DNA of 64,000 bases from Purshia tridentata (GCA_003254885.1 QANT01008530.1:1-64000); one strand, 5' to 3'. Counted from the first letter of the stretch, positions 47,069-59,232 are shown. Numbers and translations: made by a program. Notes: generated by a model from the sequence alone, not told the origin.

Positions 47069-49600
47069 GTAACAACCAATTTTTCATTTTACTTAGTCTT
47101 GACACGTGTCTTTTAAAAACTCTTACATCATAATAGCTTAAAGTTTCTTTAAAAGAAAATGGAGTTTCCTTTGTCTTTTGAGTAACTAACTTGCGCCTTT
47201 AGTGGCTTGGAGTGAAGCACTAGTGTTTTGTACTAGAGATTTAGTGATTATCAAGTTGGATTTAATTATTTGAAATTAATTTCTTGGAGTTAGATTTTCC
47301 TTAATTTTTCTGGAACACAAATTATTGTTTTGAGGCTATAGGAAAATAGTACTCATTAGTACGAGTCTATAAGATTTTTCGTGGAAGTCCCAAACTATTT
47401 TTGGTGAATTTTTAAAGTTGGATAAATTAGAAAATAAGAAAATTAATTAAAATTGATGATTGGGCTGACAGCAGGATGTGTGGCATGTCGTGAATCACCA
47501 ATGTGCGCTGACGAGGCTCTAGTAGATGCTAAACAAGCAAGGTTCGGAGAGCTACCATGCATCGCATCACACTAAATCATCTTCCATGTTTTAATCATAG
47601 CCGCTCAACCTCTCATTAAAGTGAGATGATCTAAGCCGTCCATTTCGAGAAGGTACTGGCCTTCAGCAAGCCAACTCACGCTGACACCTGTGTCTACCAA
47701 ACAGGTAACTCCCACTCATTTTGTGAGATAAACTGGATTTGCTGACTGGGTCAACCCACTTCGATTTTTTTTGTGTTTTTGCACTTTTTGTGCATCATAT
47801 CCTATATTAAGAAATTACTGCTTTTTCCAACCCTCTTGTACTTCTTTTTCACTTGCACTACTAAGTGAAGTTTGAGTTTACTCACTCCTTGGTTCTTTGG
47901 GAGCGAGTCTCTCAAATAGAAACATAACAACAACGAAATAAAATTTCTATAGTCTAAAAATTTTACTTTTGGAGAGCAAGCCCTAAGAGAATGAGTAGTC
48001 CAAAGGTTTTAGTTAAGGAGGTCTACAATCGGTTAAGTATTTTCTAGCCTTTCTTTTTACTTTAAGCTGTTAATTATTTATTTTTAGGTTTTAATTTTAG
48101 GATTTGCATGCATAGTTAATTAAGTATGATTTATTTATTAATTAAGCATGCCTAGTACTTATTTTGAAGATTTAATTGCTTAATTTGAGGTAACTAGCAT
48201 GCTAGGTTTAGGAAGTTTATATTGTAGAGATTAAATTAGATTAATCTCAATAAATATAGCAAAATGCTCTAAGTAAGATAAAAGTTGGTTTGACTTTAAG
48301 ATAAACATTAAAATTTAAGAACCCTTAGCGTACTTTAAAGGAGTAAAGTTTTGGTCCACTTAGGACTAGTGTTAAGAGACGTGTGACTAGAGGAAAGGTC
48401 ATATAGTTTTCCCTTGTTTTGTCGTTCCATAACTTAAAGTTTGTTTTCTCTTGTTGAAAATAATTTTCCTGGATTCCCTAGTTACCCAATTGCCTAATCA
48501 TTAAGGAGTCAAGGTTGCTGAGTTATCAAGTTGCCAAGAGTAGGACCGTACGCGCACATGGAAGACTGTCGAAGGGACTATATACTTGAATAGCATTAGA
48601 TTCCAAGTAGGGGGATTTATCCTACATTTCCGACTATAGACTCTTATGTGTGTGTGCTAAATTTTGAATCGTTATAACATGCTACTATTATGTTTATTAT
48701 GATGGGTTTGAGAGTAAGATTTACATAACTTGTTACTTGTGTTCGAGTCCCTAAAACATCTAAAAGATTGTAATCTTAGACGGCCTAGGTCTAGTTGATG
48801 TCTATGTAGATAAATGTTGGTGTCAAACAATACGAATATTCAATTGTGAGTTCCTACCTCTGTGGGCCATGACACTCTCGATACATTAGCTACATCTTTT
48901 GTTTATATCTAATCGTAGTCGTAACAAATGTGAATCGACCATAAGGTAAAGTGTTTATGGGTTTTTATTTATATTTCTTATATATTGCTACATCTGAGGT
49001 GTTAAATGGATTTGTGGAAATGTTTTGGTTATTTGGAAAAACAATCTTTCACGGACAAAGGTTTAAAAGGATTTTCAAACTAGCTAAAGTCCCCCTGAGG
49101 GGAAGCTATGACCGTATTTGATGCTTACTCCCTACATTTTTCTATCTTGTTTCCTTTTTCCTTTGCTTATACAGATTTGCCTCCTGGTGAGGACCTTGAT
49201 TGAGGGGTGTGCAGCTTTGGAATCTCTTGTATGGTGTCTCAAGGTCTCAGTCTCTATGTCTTTGTGTTGCAACCAATTATTTTTAGTGTGTGGCATGTTG
49301 TGTTATCCCCTTTGGAATTCTTTTCAGACAATTTACGTTTTAAATATGTAATTTCAGGTTTACCTTTTTTGCAAACATTATTTTGAATATTTTGTATGCG
49401 ACAACGATATTTTAGGGTGTTTTGGCTAAACCATTTCAACCTAGCAAGTTGGTTGATTTTATATATCTATTTTACTATTTTATTATCTAGATAGATCCTA
49501 TTGTGTTATTAAACTCTAATCCAACTCGATTGACCCTAACAAAAAGCTTAACTCGCCTTAAGTACTCTAGGAGATTAATATTGGGTTTTTGGTGTTAACC
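47069..49600 (+). repeat. LTR-like sequence starting TGTAACAACC
   Basis: A plant-gypsy-type LTR start (TGTAACAACC) at 47,069. Blocks such as TTTTTGGTGAATTTTT are shared with the 30.4-kb fragment. There is a promoter-like region around 47,790 and a long non-coding continuation. No internal coding region follows, so it is a solo or truncated LTR. The right limit is a guess. Confidence 0.4.
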
Positions 49601-50131
49601 TCTAGTTTATTCAAGGAGGGTGTCTTTATTGCATACCTGATTTTAGGGTTACACACAAAGGACCCATTGACAAAGGTTCTAGGTGTTTCTAGAAATGGAT
49701 ATGCGGAAGGGAGAAGAGAGAAGGGGTATATATAAATGCTAATGTCAAAATTACCAATTTGCCCTTATGATTTAATGGCCCGTAAATTTGTCCACATAAC
49801 TTCGATTTGCAATCTGTTTTCGCCTACGCGCTCGTGGACTCGAGCTCTGTCCAACCACGCCCAATTCATAATTTTAAAAACATACTTTCCAATTAAATTC
49901 TTTTAAAACCCCAAACTTTTCTCATAAGGTCATAACCGTCCCTATTCTAAATTAATTTAACCAAACTCCTTAAAACCCCAATAATTTTCAATCAAATTCC
50001 AAAATTATTATTGTCTCCAAAATGGTTTAGAAATATTCTCTGGGTTCCACAACTCAACTCCCCTTTATGATTATTACGCCCACAAAACAAAAAATTTCAA
50101 ATTTCTAGTAAAATTTGGATAGGGTTGCTAC
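49601..50131 (-). repeat. LTR-like fragment, minus orientation
   Basis: On the minus strand it starts TGTAGCAACCCTATCC at 50,131 and contains phrases typical of gypsy LTRs (plus-strand AAACCCCAAACTTTTC, CATAACCGTCC). No partner is visible. Its left limit is uncertain. Confidence 0.35.
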
Positions 50132-50299
50132 AACTTACATAAAAAAAATTTCATTATTTAATGTATAAATTTGAAAAAAAAATTTTTGTGAACCAACTTG
50201 AAATACTTTTGGATATATTTATACATGAGCCTAAAGGTGTATACTGTCAAAAGAAACGATTGTTCAAACTTCAAATAGAAATTTTCTAATATTTAAAAT

Positions 50300-51356
50300 C
50301 TCTACGCGTTGTTTGGAGCCAATTCTCCTTTTTCGAACACCCTCCCTCGGACCAAAAAAGAACACCCTCCCTCCCTTCAGTCAAAAAGGAGAAAAACAAA
50401 CACTCTCCCTCCCCGAGCCTGAGATCCACTGCAAAAACTTGCAGAGCTTCACACGGGTAATCATTCTCTGCAATTTTAATCTCTGCTGTTTCTTGGTCAC
50501 AACATGAAAATTACTCTCTTCCTCTGTCTCTCACACACATACGCATACGCACAGGTATTATAATACAATTGAATCTTGTTGAATTTAATTTTCTATGGGT
50601 CTTGAAGTTGTTCTTCTTAGGGTTTATATATCGGGCATTTAAGTTTGTGTATCACTGGTGTCACATGTCTTTGCATCCTTGAATTCTGCATTCTGGTTTG
50701 GTCAAGAAAAAAGCAAATAATATGAATAACAGTTTCTGGTTCCGTTTTGGGCTGCAACTCTCTTTGATTCCTAACTGAAAAAAAAAATGATCCGTGCCCA
50801 GCTTAGATCCGTAGTTGTACTCCCAGTTTAGACCATAAAATTGAGATATAAGGGGTTGTTTAAAATGTTTCCATTATGCGATTTGAGAAAGAGTAACCGG
50901 CCTTTTACACTCTGCCAAAGTGGAATTACCTCAATATTGTCTTGAACATTAAAGCATCTGTAAAGCAGAAGAGTGTCAGACCCACGAAGCTCGTTTGTGG
51001 ATTTATGGATGATGTTAATTACATATAGGTAGTTAAAAGCATTAGTATGTGTTTACTTGTGGCCCTTTCTTCGTGACTTTCTCTATTTGTATATGGAAAG
51101 CAGGTAAATGCTTGTTTGTTTGAGTTGCAGGAGGAAAAATTTTCCTTCATCAACTAATTTGGTTAAGAAACAGTTGATATCTGATTAGAAACTTGCATCT
51201 CATTTTGACAACCGTGTTAAGATATACTTAAATAATGTTTAATGTGCAAAAATGTCTTCATTGCAAGGACATCCTTGTTGATTTTATCTTTCTTCTGCTT
51301 ATTCCTTTGCAGACAGGAGTCAGGTTGTTTTGAGTTAAGTTAGGATTGTCTCTCAA
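50300..51356 (+). promoter_or_regulatory. Probable 5' UTR exon and leader intron of the 307-aa gene
   Basis: A CT-rich leader (CCCTCCC repeats, about 50,330-50,420) ends at a good donor (ACACGG|GTAATC, about 50,456). The acceptor TTCCTTTGCAG ends at 51,312, leaving a 44-nt leader before the ATG at 51,357. An 850-nt leader intron is common in plants. The assignment rests on splice-site quality only. Confidence 0.5.
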
Positions 51357-52656
51357 ATGGTGAACTCTAACGTCAACAACATTGCACTGGGAAACAGTGT
51401 GGTTGGTGGTTCGTCTATGTACCATAAGCAATCAACATTAACAACGAAAAAGGTAGCATTGCGAGAGGTACAGAATGATAACAGAAGCTTCATGCCTAAT
51501 CGTCCTGAGGATTCTTGTATTTTAGGACGACCGGTTGTGGATCCCATTAAGGTTTCTGGAAATAAGTTACTCACTCCTGAGCGTCCTCAGAAACCCTCTT
51601 GCCACCAGTTCTTGAGCGTCAGTGGTGTAAGTGACCATGTCATGCATGGTGGGACTGGGAGGAAAGTTGATTCTGAACTAGGCAAGCGAAGAATGCAAGA
51701 CGTGACAGGACAAAATGCTGAATGTCTTAATTCCAAACGACATTTCTTACAAAAGCAGCCCGACATACCTGGAGAAAGAACCAATAAGCAGGAGCATGAG
51801 ACATCTTGTGGACCTGAAATTGCACCAATTCCTTTGGCTTCTCCCTTGACCTTTTCACCTGGTAAACCATTGGTTCCCAATTTTCTCAGAAAGTCTGGCA
51901 ATGGTTTGCCAGCTGCTCGTTCTAGGCACCATAGATTTACTCCTGAATCTGTGGTTCCTCATTTGGTTGATTCTGAGAGGAACAATGATGAGCAAAGGAC
52001 AGAACGATTTCTATGTCTACAGAACCTCTTGAGGCACTTGGATGAATCTGACCAGAGTGAATACATCCAGAGTAAGTCATTTTATTCTATCAGTGCTGTT
52101 TCAAAGCAAAATTTGATACCTACTTTTCTTCCTTTAATTTTGCCAGTACTGAAAATGCTCTTTGTTCATAATGTTATCAGTGCTTCGTTATCTATCTCCA
52201 TCTGACCTTAGCAGACATGCTGTTGAGCTAGAGAAAAGATCAATGCAGCTTTCAGTTGAGGAAGGTAATTCTATAAAAAATGTCCAACAAATTTTGAGGA
52301 ATAAATATTTGTTAACATTTTCAAGTATTTTTACAATATCAGTTGTTTCTTACATTGTATTACAAAAGTCATAATCACCCATTCATGGAGGATAGGATCT
52401 CTTAAAGCATCAAACTTACCTTTCTGATTTCTCCTATTCCTTTATTTCATTATGGCACAAGGTAGTCTTTTCATTTTCTTGTTCTTTCATTGATCTAGTT
52501 GACTAACTCTAGCAATCAATGAATTATGCAGCAAAAGAGATACAAAGGATGGAGACTCTTAATATATTGGGGAATTCTTCAATGATGTGCAATTCTTCAT
52601 TAGCGTTTAGTATGTTCAGTCCAAAAAGTGAAAAGCAATTAAGAAGCAAGAAGTGA
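51357..52656 (+). CDS. Uncharacterised plant protein with a conserved C-terminal motif, 3 coding exons
   Basis: Exons 51,357-52,071, 52,181-52,264 and 52,532-52,656 join in phase (GT-AG introns) into a 307-aa protein ending LRSKK. The first ~220 residues are low-complexity, polar and basic, with KKVALREVQNDNR, LLTPERPQKP and a serine/proline-rich middle, suggesting a disordered, possibly nuclear protein. The C-terminal ~80 residues form the conserved part: ERFLCLQNLLRHLDESDQ, EYIQMLRYLSPSDLSRHAVE, LEKRSMQLSVEEAKEIQRM and LNILG. I recall this motif in unnamed plant proteins, sometimes annotated Myb-like, but see no Myb repeat or catalytic domain. I give no function. The conserved helical block spans all three exons, which supports the model. 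Confidence 0.85.
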
Positions 52657-54345
52657 GAAGCAAAGTTTACTTTATAGCTCAGGTAACTGATGCTGATTCT
52701 TCTACTGTAAGATGCCGTCCATTGCTTTGTCTCAGCAAGAACAATAGGTAGCCATACCAGAATATTATCTCAATTCAATTCAGCAAACCCCCAAATTGTT
52801 TGAGTGGAGAGGGGTAACTTATTTTCTCTTCTTTTTTTTTTCTTCTTTTGTACCTTTCTATACTTTTCCACGGCAGAAGATTTTGTATTGCAATTGGTTC
52901 AGTTTTAGTCAGGATGAATTATTTTAGACATCTGCTTTATTTCTCAAAAAATTCTACCATACAAACACACCTCTAACCCATGTTGACAGGTTCACTTTTC
53001 TACTACTAGGGTATCCACCATCATTTGTGTTGTATGACATTGATAGTGTACCATAGATGAACTCTTATTTATCTCACGATGTTATAATTAAATTATACAA
53101 TACTATGGCGTGGAAATGGAGGAAACTGCTGCTATCTCACTGGCTACTGCAGCCCCCTCCATGAATGGGCTTGTATCCATTTGACAATAATAAGTTGATA
53201 ATTAGCTGTTATAGTGAGGCTTGAAGTTATACTCATTTTTGGAAGTTCTAGATTCTTAATCAGACTTATAGTTTGATGTTATTGGTTAAGCCTTCAATTT
53301 GTGTTTTGTTTTCATTTCCCTTGCAAATAGTAGTGTGTTTTGCATTAATGGACAAGCAAATTGTGCCATGGGAAAAAGCAGAGCATGAAGAGGTAAGTTT
53401 TTCCGATTCATTTTTTATTTTTTTTTGTTTTGTTGAGGGTCTAGGAAGTCATGGTATTCCATTATGAAGAATGCTAGTAACCTTATTGTTTGTGCCCTTT
53501 TCTTTGTCCCTTCTCTTTTCTCTTGTCCATTCTGGTGTGGAGTCTCATGATCCAAAGAACATAAATATCTGGTAAAAATTCATTCAGATTGAAACTCTAT
53601 CATCACTTGTAAGCAGAGGGACTACAAGACTTTCATATGTAGTTATGTTATATATGAAAATCTTCAAACTCTTTATGAAAGAGAGAAAATGTACCAGCAA
53701 AGGAAGCAAGAGAAATGAAGATTTGAGTGCAAAGGATCAATGCCTATTGCCACATATAAAAGAAACACTTTCATTGAAAAAATTGCAAATAAGAGTACAA
53801 GATGTTCACTAAAACTTAACTAAAGAAACAAGCTACACTTACAGCTGGAATAGCAATTGCAAAAAAAGCAGCAACCATACCACTCTAAAACAGAGAACTC
53901 TCAAACCACAGAAATATCAAAGCAGAACTTTTAATGCAAATAAAGTTCAGAAAAGAAAAAAGAATGAATTTGCAAAAGAGCATGATTACCAAAGACAATG
54001 ATATTTTTTGTAAATTTAAGTTTATGTGTTATGAGAAAATACAAAGAAAATAAATAAATAAATCACATGGACAATTATACATATTTAAATCATTCTTCCT
54101 CAATGCACAGACACATCTTATTAACATACATAATTAGATTAATCTGAAGACATAAATAGATTTTCATGCACCCATCATGAATAACAACTAAACAATATGT
54201 TTTCCTACGTTAAAAAAGGAAATTTTATCTACAGGAACTATTTAAAAAGGAAATTGACTAATCCTCGAAGATTAAATCAGGAAATTAACTTCATGATCTT
54301 TAACCCGTAAATTTAGTATAGAACATATATTGGAACATTTTTATT
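52657..54345. other. 3' flank of the 307-aa gene and intergenic DNA
   Basis: The first few hundred bases are probably 3' UTR, possibly with an intron starting at CTCAG|GTAACTG (52,683). A short exon-like stretch at about 53,330-53,392 (MDKQIVPWEKAEHEE before GGTAAG) has a donor but no partner I can place. The remainder is AT-rich without features. Confidence 0.4.
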
Positions 54346-54349
54346 GTTG

Positions 54350-54645
54350 GTGACCCGTTTGGCAGTGCTTTTAGAATTGCCAAAAGCGCTTTCAGATTAG
54401 TAAAAACGTTTTTGGTAGCATTTGGCAAAAATGTAAATAAGTGTTTTTGGGTTATAAAAGCGCTTTTAAGGGTTTTTTTGAGAAGCACCTGATAGGTACT
54501 TTCATTAAGAAGCACTTCAAGTGTTTTTGCATGAACCACTCAGAATTTTAAAAAAAATTTGTATGTGCTTATTTGTAAAACCGCTTATAGCAAAAGCGCT
54601 ACTAAATAAAAGCACTTCTAAGAAGCAATGCCAAACAAGCAACAA
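54350..54645. mobile_element. MITE with TTTGGCA-type inverted ends
   Basis: The left CCCGTTTGGCAGTGCTTTTAG is mirrored at the right (minus strand GCTTGTTTGGCATTGCTTCTTAG), and AAAAGCGCTTTT-type palindromes recur inside. About 296 bp. The target duplication is not clear; a hAT-type MITE is plausible. Confidence 0.65.
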
Positions 54646-55011
54646 CCTACAACTTGTCGGCTTATCCAAAAAAGAATAGTTATCTGAAATTACAATTTTG
54701 GTCCTTTATAAAGAATGGACACATATGTTTGACAATTTTCTTTTCAACATTTAATTTGAAATTTAGCATGATTTAATTATTTAGAGTATAAATAATCAAT
54801 CGAGACATATTCCTTAGTTTTCAGTCTCATGATTTTGAGTTTACGTTCCTCGGTTAGAATTAGATTTTAATTTTCAAGTTTTGGGCTATTGCTTAAAAGT
54901 TAAAACCTAAAATATAATCTCAAATAATAATTTTATAACTTAAAGTATAGAACCCTATACCCTTACATGTTGAACACCGAAAAAAAAAAAAGACTTAAAA
55001 AAAAACAAAAT
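54646..55011. repeat. Dispersed repeat shared with intron 11 of the XEG113-like gene
   Basis: The stretch 54,785-55,000 shares ordered phrases with 19,125-19,360: TAAATCATC/TAAATAATC then AATC(A/G)AGAC, GATTTTGAGTT/GGTTTTGAGCT, TTTTAA(C/T)TT, GTTAAAACCTAAAATATAA and GAACCCTATA. An unclassified, diverged repeat family without coding capacity. The left 130 bp have no feature. Confidence 0.55.
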
Positions 55012-55019
55012 GTAATAGA

Positions 55020-55596
55020 TAGGGGTGGGCGCTGGGCGGGTGGGTCAGGTGGGAGCTCAACCCGCCACCACCCATATAGTCAATGGGGCGGGGCGGTTGC
55101 AAGTTAATTGGGGAGCGGGTTAGAACGGGTCGATAGCGGGTGAGCCGTTTAGGTATAGTAGAAATTAAAGAGGGTGAGGGTGAGTTTATATGCATGCTAA
55201 CCTCCCAAAATTGAAGTAAATTATTTATGTATAATCAAAATTGAAGTAAATTATTTATGTATATACTTAAAATGATGTTAATGACCCTCATTTCACCCAT
55301 AAAAAAAGACTTATCTTCTCTTCAAAGTATGGAAACAATGTTTCTTAAACAACATAAGTGAGGAAAGTGATGAATAAAGTAATTATATAAATAGATAATA
55401 ATTTTACTAACTCTTGACTCTTGTAAAAGACATCCATCCTATTCCCTATATTCCATAATCGGTTAAACGGGTGGTGATGGGCGGTGAAGGAGGAAACCCA
55501 AATCCGAGCCGTCGACAATTGGGTGGATCGGGTGAAGACTAAACGGGTGGCGGCTCGGGCGGTAAGTGGTGGTGGGCGGGTTGATGCCCACCCCTA
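55020..55596. mobile_element. hAT-type MITE (TAGGGGTGGGC ends)
   Basis: 577-bp element with terminal inverted repeats TAGGGGTGGGC / GCCCACCCCTA, GC-rich ends full of CGGGT/ACCCG motifs, and an 8-bp target duplication GTAATAGA (55,012-55,019) / GTCATAGA (55,597-55,604), 7 of 8 matching. Inside, a ~33-bp unit (TTGAAGTAAATTATTTATGT...) is repeated in tandem at about 55,211-55,265. The 8-bp duplication fits the hAT superfamily. Confidence 0.88.
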
Positions 55597-55889
55597 GTCA
55601 TAGAAATACCCATATCGGTTCTTTAACGGACGTTTTGCAGAGAAAATTTGTGTGCATATATATATATATATATATATCCATGATTGACCATATAAGAAAA
55701 GAATAAAGAAAACATGAGTGCAATTTCTAACTAGTAATTTCCAGTTCCTACTCATATTCTCATCATCTATAACACATTAATTCATGGCTATAGATATTCT
55801 ATTTTTCACCTTTCTTCTTTGTTTTCCACGTTGGGTGAAACCTGGATTGGACGTCACAAATACCCAAACTCCATCGATCAATAGCAGAA

Positions 55890-56289
55890 GGGTAAACAGT
55901 TATTTTGTTTCTCAAATTATTATACTTATATGAGCTTGCTATCTAGACTTTTAATTTGAAAAATTAAGAATTCTGATTTTTTTTAATTTTGCCAAATAAT
56001 AACTTTTCATCCATTTATAAATTTTTCATATAAATTTAGTGAAAAATGAAAGAGAAAAAAATAGTGCATAATGAAAAAATCGTAAGATCTAAAAGAACTA
56101 CTTTGACCTATAAAAAATTCTACGTGATTGACATATTATGCTATAAAAATATAAATTTAAATAAAAAATATATAAATTGACAAAAAATTCTTTAATTGGC
56201 ACAATTAAGAATTTAGAGTTTTTTCTTTTCTAATTTAAAAATATAAAAAATAGACTGATACAAATATATTAGCATGAGTAACAAAACCC
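55890..56289. mobile_element. Older copy of the GGGTAAATAGT-type Mutator MITE
   Basis: Starts GGGTAAACAGTTATTTTG and ends with its diverged complement (minus strand GGGTTTTGTTACTC). Internal phrases match the better copy at 56,907-57,339 (GACTTTTAATTTGAAAAATTAAG, ATCCATTTATAAATTTTTCAT). Flanks ATAGCAGAA (55,881-55,889) and GTATCAGAA (56,290-56,298) agree at 7 of 9 positions, fitting an old 9-bp target duplication. Confidence 0.75.
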
Positions 56290-56298
56290 GTATCAGAA

Positions 56299-56897
56299 TT
56301 TGCCACAGGTTTTTGTCTATTTGATAAGATAACAACGTTGATTGTGTGCTCACCATAAAATAAAATAAAATAAAATAAAAAAATAAAAAGTTGATTGTTG
56401 AGCAATTAAAAGAAAGAAAAATCTTATTGTTGGATGTAACAAATTTGGAAGTGAGCCGAGAGAGGCGGGCACTGTGGCTAAGCTCTGACCGCACGGCCCA
56501 TGCCAACCTTATCAGCATATTCGGAGTACTGGCAGCTTTCACACTCACTTAAAACCACCAAAATACCCTCTTCCTTCCTGAAAGCCTACGAGCACACGTT
56601 TCAAGGCCATTTCTCTTGCAATCGTGGCAGCTTCTAAGTGGACCATATCATAAATGGTTGTGCGTTCAATTTAACAAAACACCAAAACCAGGATAAGGAA
56701 CCATGACTGCATGACGTTCTCAATTATTTTGATCAATTTCTCATCTCGAGATCAAATATAAATAATAAATAATAATAATTCAGTTGTTACATAAAAATAT
56801 TTCTTAGTGGGTCCCACCCCTTAACCTTAGAACATGAATATCAGCGATGATTTCAATTTCTCACATATCTTTCCAATAATTCGTGTTGTTAAAGGTA
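56299..56897. other. Gene-free AT-rich DNA between two related MITEs
   Basis: Contains a (TAAAA)n run (about 56,358-56,385). I see no gene, terminal repeat or RNA gene. A minus-strand frame overlapping 56,213-56,548 is not supported by any domain. Confidence 0.5.
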
Positions 56898-56906
56898 GGG
56901 ATATTG

Positions 56907-57339
56907 GGATAAATAGTCATTTTGGTCCCCAGACTATTACACTTGTATCAGTTTGGTCCTCAGATTTTTAATTTGAAAAATTAAGGATTCTATTTTTTTC
57001 ACTTTTGTCAATTGAGGACTTTTCCATCAATTTAGACTTTTCATCCAAATTTAGTAAGAAATAAACGAGAAAAAAATGATGCATGAAGAAAAAAAAGTAA
57101 GATTTAACTAAAAGAAACACTTTTACACTCAAAAAGGACTTCACATGGTTTTACACTCAAAAAGGACTTCACATGGTGTTATAAAAACATAAATTTGCAT
57201 AAAAAATGTGCAAATTGATAAAAAAAACCCTTAATTGACAAAATTGAAAAAGTCAAAGTCCTTAATTTTCCAAATTAGAAGTCTAGAGACCAAACTGATA
57301 CAAGTGTAATAGTCTAGAGACTAAAATGACTATTTACCC
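56907..57339. mobile_element. Mutator-type MITE with perfect 9-bp target duplication
   Basis: 433-bp element: left GGATAAATAGTCATTTTGGT pairs with right (minus strand GGGTAAATAGTCATTTTAGT), and pairing runs about 100 bases inward. Flanked by identical GGGATATTG at 56,898-56,906 and 57,340-57,348. Inside is a short tandem duplication of TTACACTCAAAAAGGACTTC (about 57,123 and 57,151). Confidence 0.92.
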
Positions 57340-57348
57340 GGGATATTG

Positions 57349-58455
57349 CGACGAAACTTTGATATTAAATTCATAAGTAAACCATTTAATTAAGCTTAGC
57401 ACTCTTTTGGTTGTTTCTTCACTATCACGTGAATTTCTTTTACTCTTGGTTTATATCTTACTACTTTACATGCAACAATAATCAGATCTCAACTAGAAAA
57501 AGGAACCATATTTTTGTGTGTATAAATAGAAGAATAAGCTCAATTGTAAAGCACGGTTTTGAAAAAAATTAGTCTCTCGTGTTAATCTTTCCATTCATAT
57601 TGTTATATCTCATGCTCTTGTATCAATATCCATATATGGAATAAAATTCAAACACTATTATTTTAATTCTCTCTTAAGTTTTATTTTCTTATCTAACTAA
57701 TGACTTCTAGTCTAAAACAGTAAAATACTATTGTAAACATACTATTATCTTGTTACATTTAAACTTGGTCCTTATATTAATTCTTCAAAGCTTATTTTTT
57801 TTTTTTGAGTTTCTCTGCTTGTTGCATTTCTGTTGTAAGAAAGGTCCATGAGTCTTCCAATGTAACAACTCGAACCTAGCATTTTTTTGTGATTTAAATT
57901 TTGTATTTGAGTTGAATTATTTTTATTTAATAAAGTGTAAATGGAGTTTGAGAGAAATTTTTAAAATTAAGTATAAGCCAAATGAGTTTGTATTGTTGGA
58001 TACGATTTGAATTCACAAATTTGTGGGTGAAGACCTAAATTGGAGATGATATGAAGAGGTGTTAATAGTGAAGTGATAAGACCTAAAACGGTAACTATGT
58101 TACAATTACCAATTGAAAAATAGTATGTAGTTGTTATTGACTTATATATAATTTTATAAAATTAGACATTGTTTACGTCAACAGGATGTCAACACAGTGG
58201 CAGGATTTACCTTTTTGTTTTTGTCTAGTTGTTAATTCACAAAGTTTCCCTTAATTTCATTCTGGTCAATAATGACTATCATAATATTTAGAAAAATTCA
58301 TTGACTAATTTGTAATAATGAAAATATTTATTGATCTTGTTTTATAATTGGCCCATGTTTTAATGTTTTGGGTCAAGTGACAAACCTTTGTTTGTAACAT
58401 GAGTGTTAATTATTGGATGGTCCTATAACTTTAATTTGAATTAAAAATGCCACAT
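57349..58455. other. Intergenic DNA with a possible LTR start
   Basis: Mostly featureless AT-rich sequence. At about 57,862 TGTAACAACTCGAACC resembles plant gypsy LTR starts, but nothing further supports an element. No gene found. Confidence 0.4.
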
Positions 58456-58792
58456 TATCTAGAGATTCTCCAATCCTTTCTCTATATTTTTTGTCCAATT
58501 TGAGTAAAAGTTAGAGAAAAAGTTAAATTTGGGGAAGGGCACTTCAATGAATTTGAAAAAACATAATTTAATAAGATACCAAACATGCCCTTAATTTTTG
58601 TTTGGATTTCTAATCTAAAATCTAATTATTAGAAGTTTTGGGAGAGTTTGAAGAGCCTCACCCATTTAACTTGATTTGGAGAAAATTTTAAATATAGAAA
58701 TATTTTAGGAAATAGTTGGAGCTGTAATTTACATCATTTTCTCTCAAATTTAAATTTAGAAAAAAATTTAGAGAAGAGCTGGAGATGCTATT
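58456..58792. mobile_element. Probable MITE upstream of the catalase gene
   Basis: Left GAGATTCTCCAATCCTTTCTC and right (minus strand) AGCATCTCCAGCTCTTCTCT form diverged inverted ends, extending inward through TAAATTTT-like stretches. TA or TAA-type flanks are possible but not certain, so the superfamily is left open. Confidence 0.55.
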
Positions 58793-58856
58793 AGTGGATA
58801 TAATTTGATATATAAATTTGATGCAGATAGCAATGTCCTTTTTCAAAAAAAAAAAA

Positions 58857-59178
58857 AGAAAGTAGAATTGAAACCTCTATCTTTTAAAATAGGGAAGAAA
58901 AGTAAATTACCCAAAGGCCTTTCAGATAGGTTGGTAATGATTCTGACTCGTGAGTCGCGAGTCATGACGCTAATTTGGCGACGATATGTCTTGAGCTTCC
59001 AATGTGTGTGTGTGACTAGAAAGTAGAATTGAAACCTCTATCTTTTAAAATAGGGAAGAAAAGTAAATTACCCAAAGGCCTTTCAGGTAGGTTGGTAATG
59101 ATTCTGACTCGTGAGTCGCGAGTCATGACGCTAATTTGGCGACGATATGTCTTGAGCTTCCAATGTGTGTGTGTGACT
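58857..59178 (+). repeat. 161-bp tandem duplication in the catalase promoter
   Basis: Copies at 58,857-59,017 and 59,018-59,178 differ at a single base that I can see (TTTCAGATAGG versus TTTCAGGTAGG). Each carries an imperfect palindrome bounded by TGACTCG and CGAGTCA (58,944-58,964 and 59,105-59,125) containing TGACTC, TGAGTC and GAGTCA, the half-sites known as GCN4/AP-1-like bZIP targets. The second copy ends 48 bases before the TATA box. Near-identity implies a recent event. An effect on expression is inference. Confidence 0.95.
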
Positions 59179-59225
59179 GTGTGGATAAAGATGACCTGAG
59201 GAGAGCCACGAGCCTCCCCAGCCTC

Positions 59226-59232
59226 TATAAAT
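59226..59232 (+). promoter_or_regulatory. TATA box of the catalase gene
   Basis: TATAAAT, 143 bases before the ATG. Transcription would then start near 59,260, giving a CT-rich 5' UTR of about 115 nt, typical for a highly expressed plant gene. Confidence 0.75.

Noticed and set aside
53273-53467. Possible extra exon with MDKQIVPWEKAEHEE and a good donor
   Set aside because: No acceptor or downstream partner in phase; the upstream gene already ends in a stop after its conserved module.
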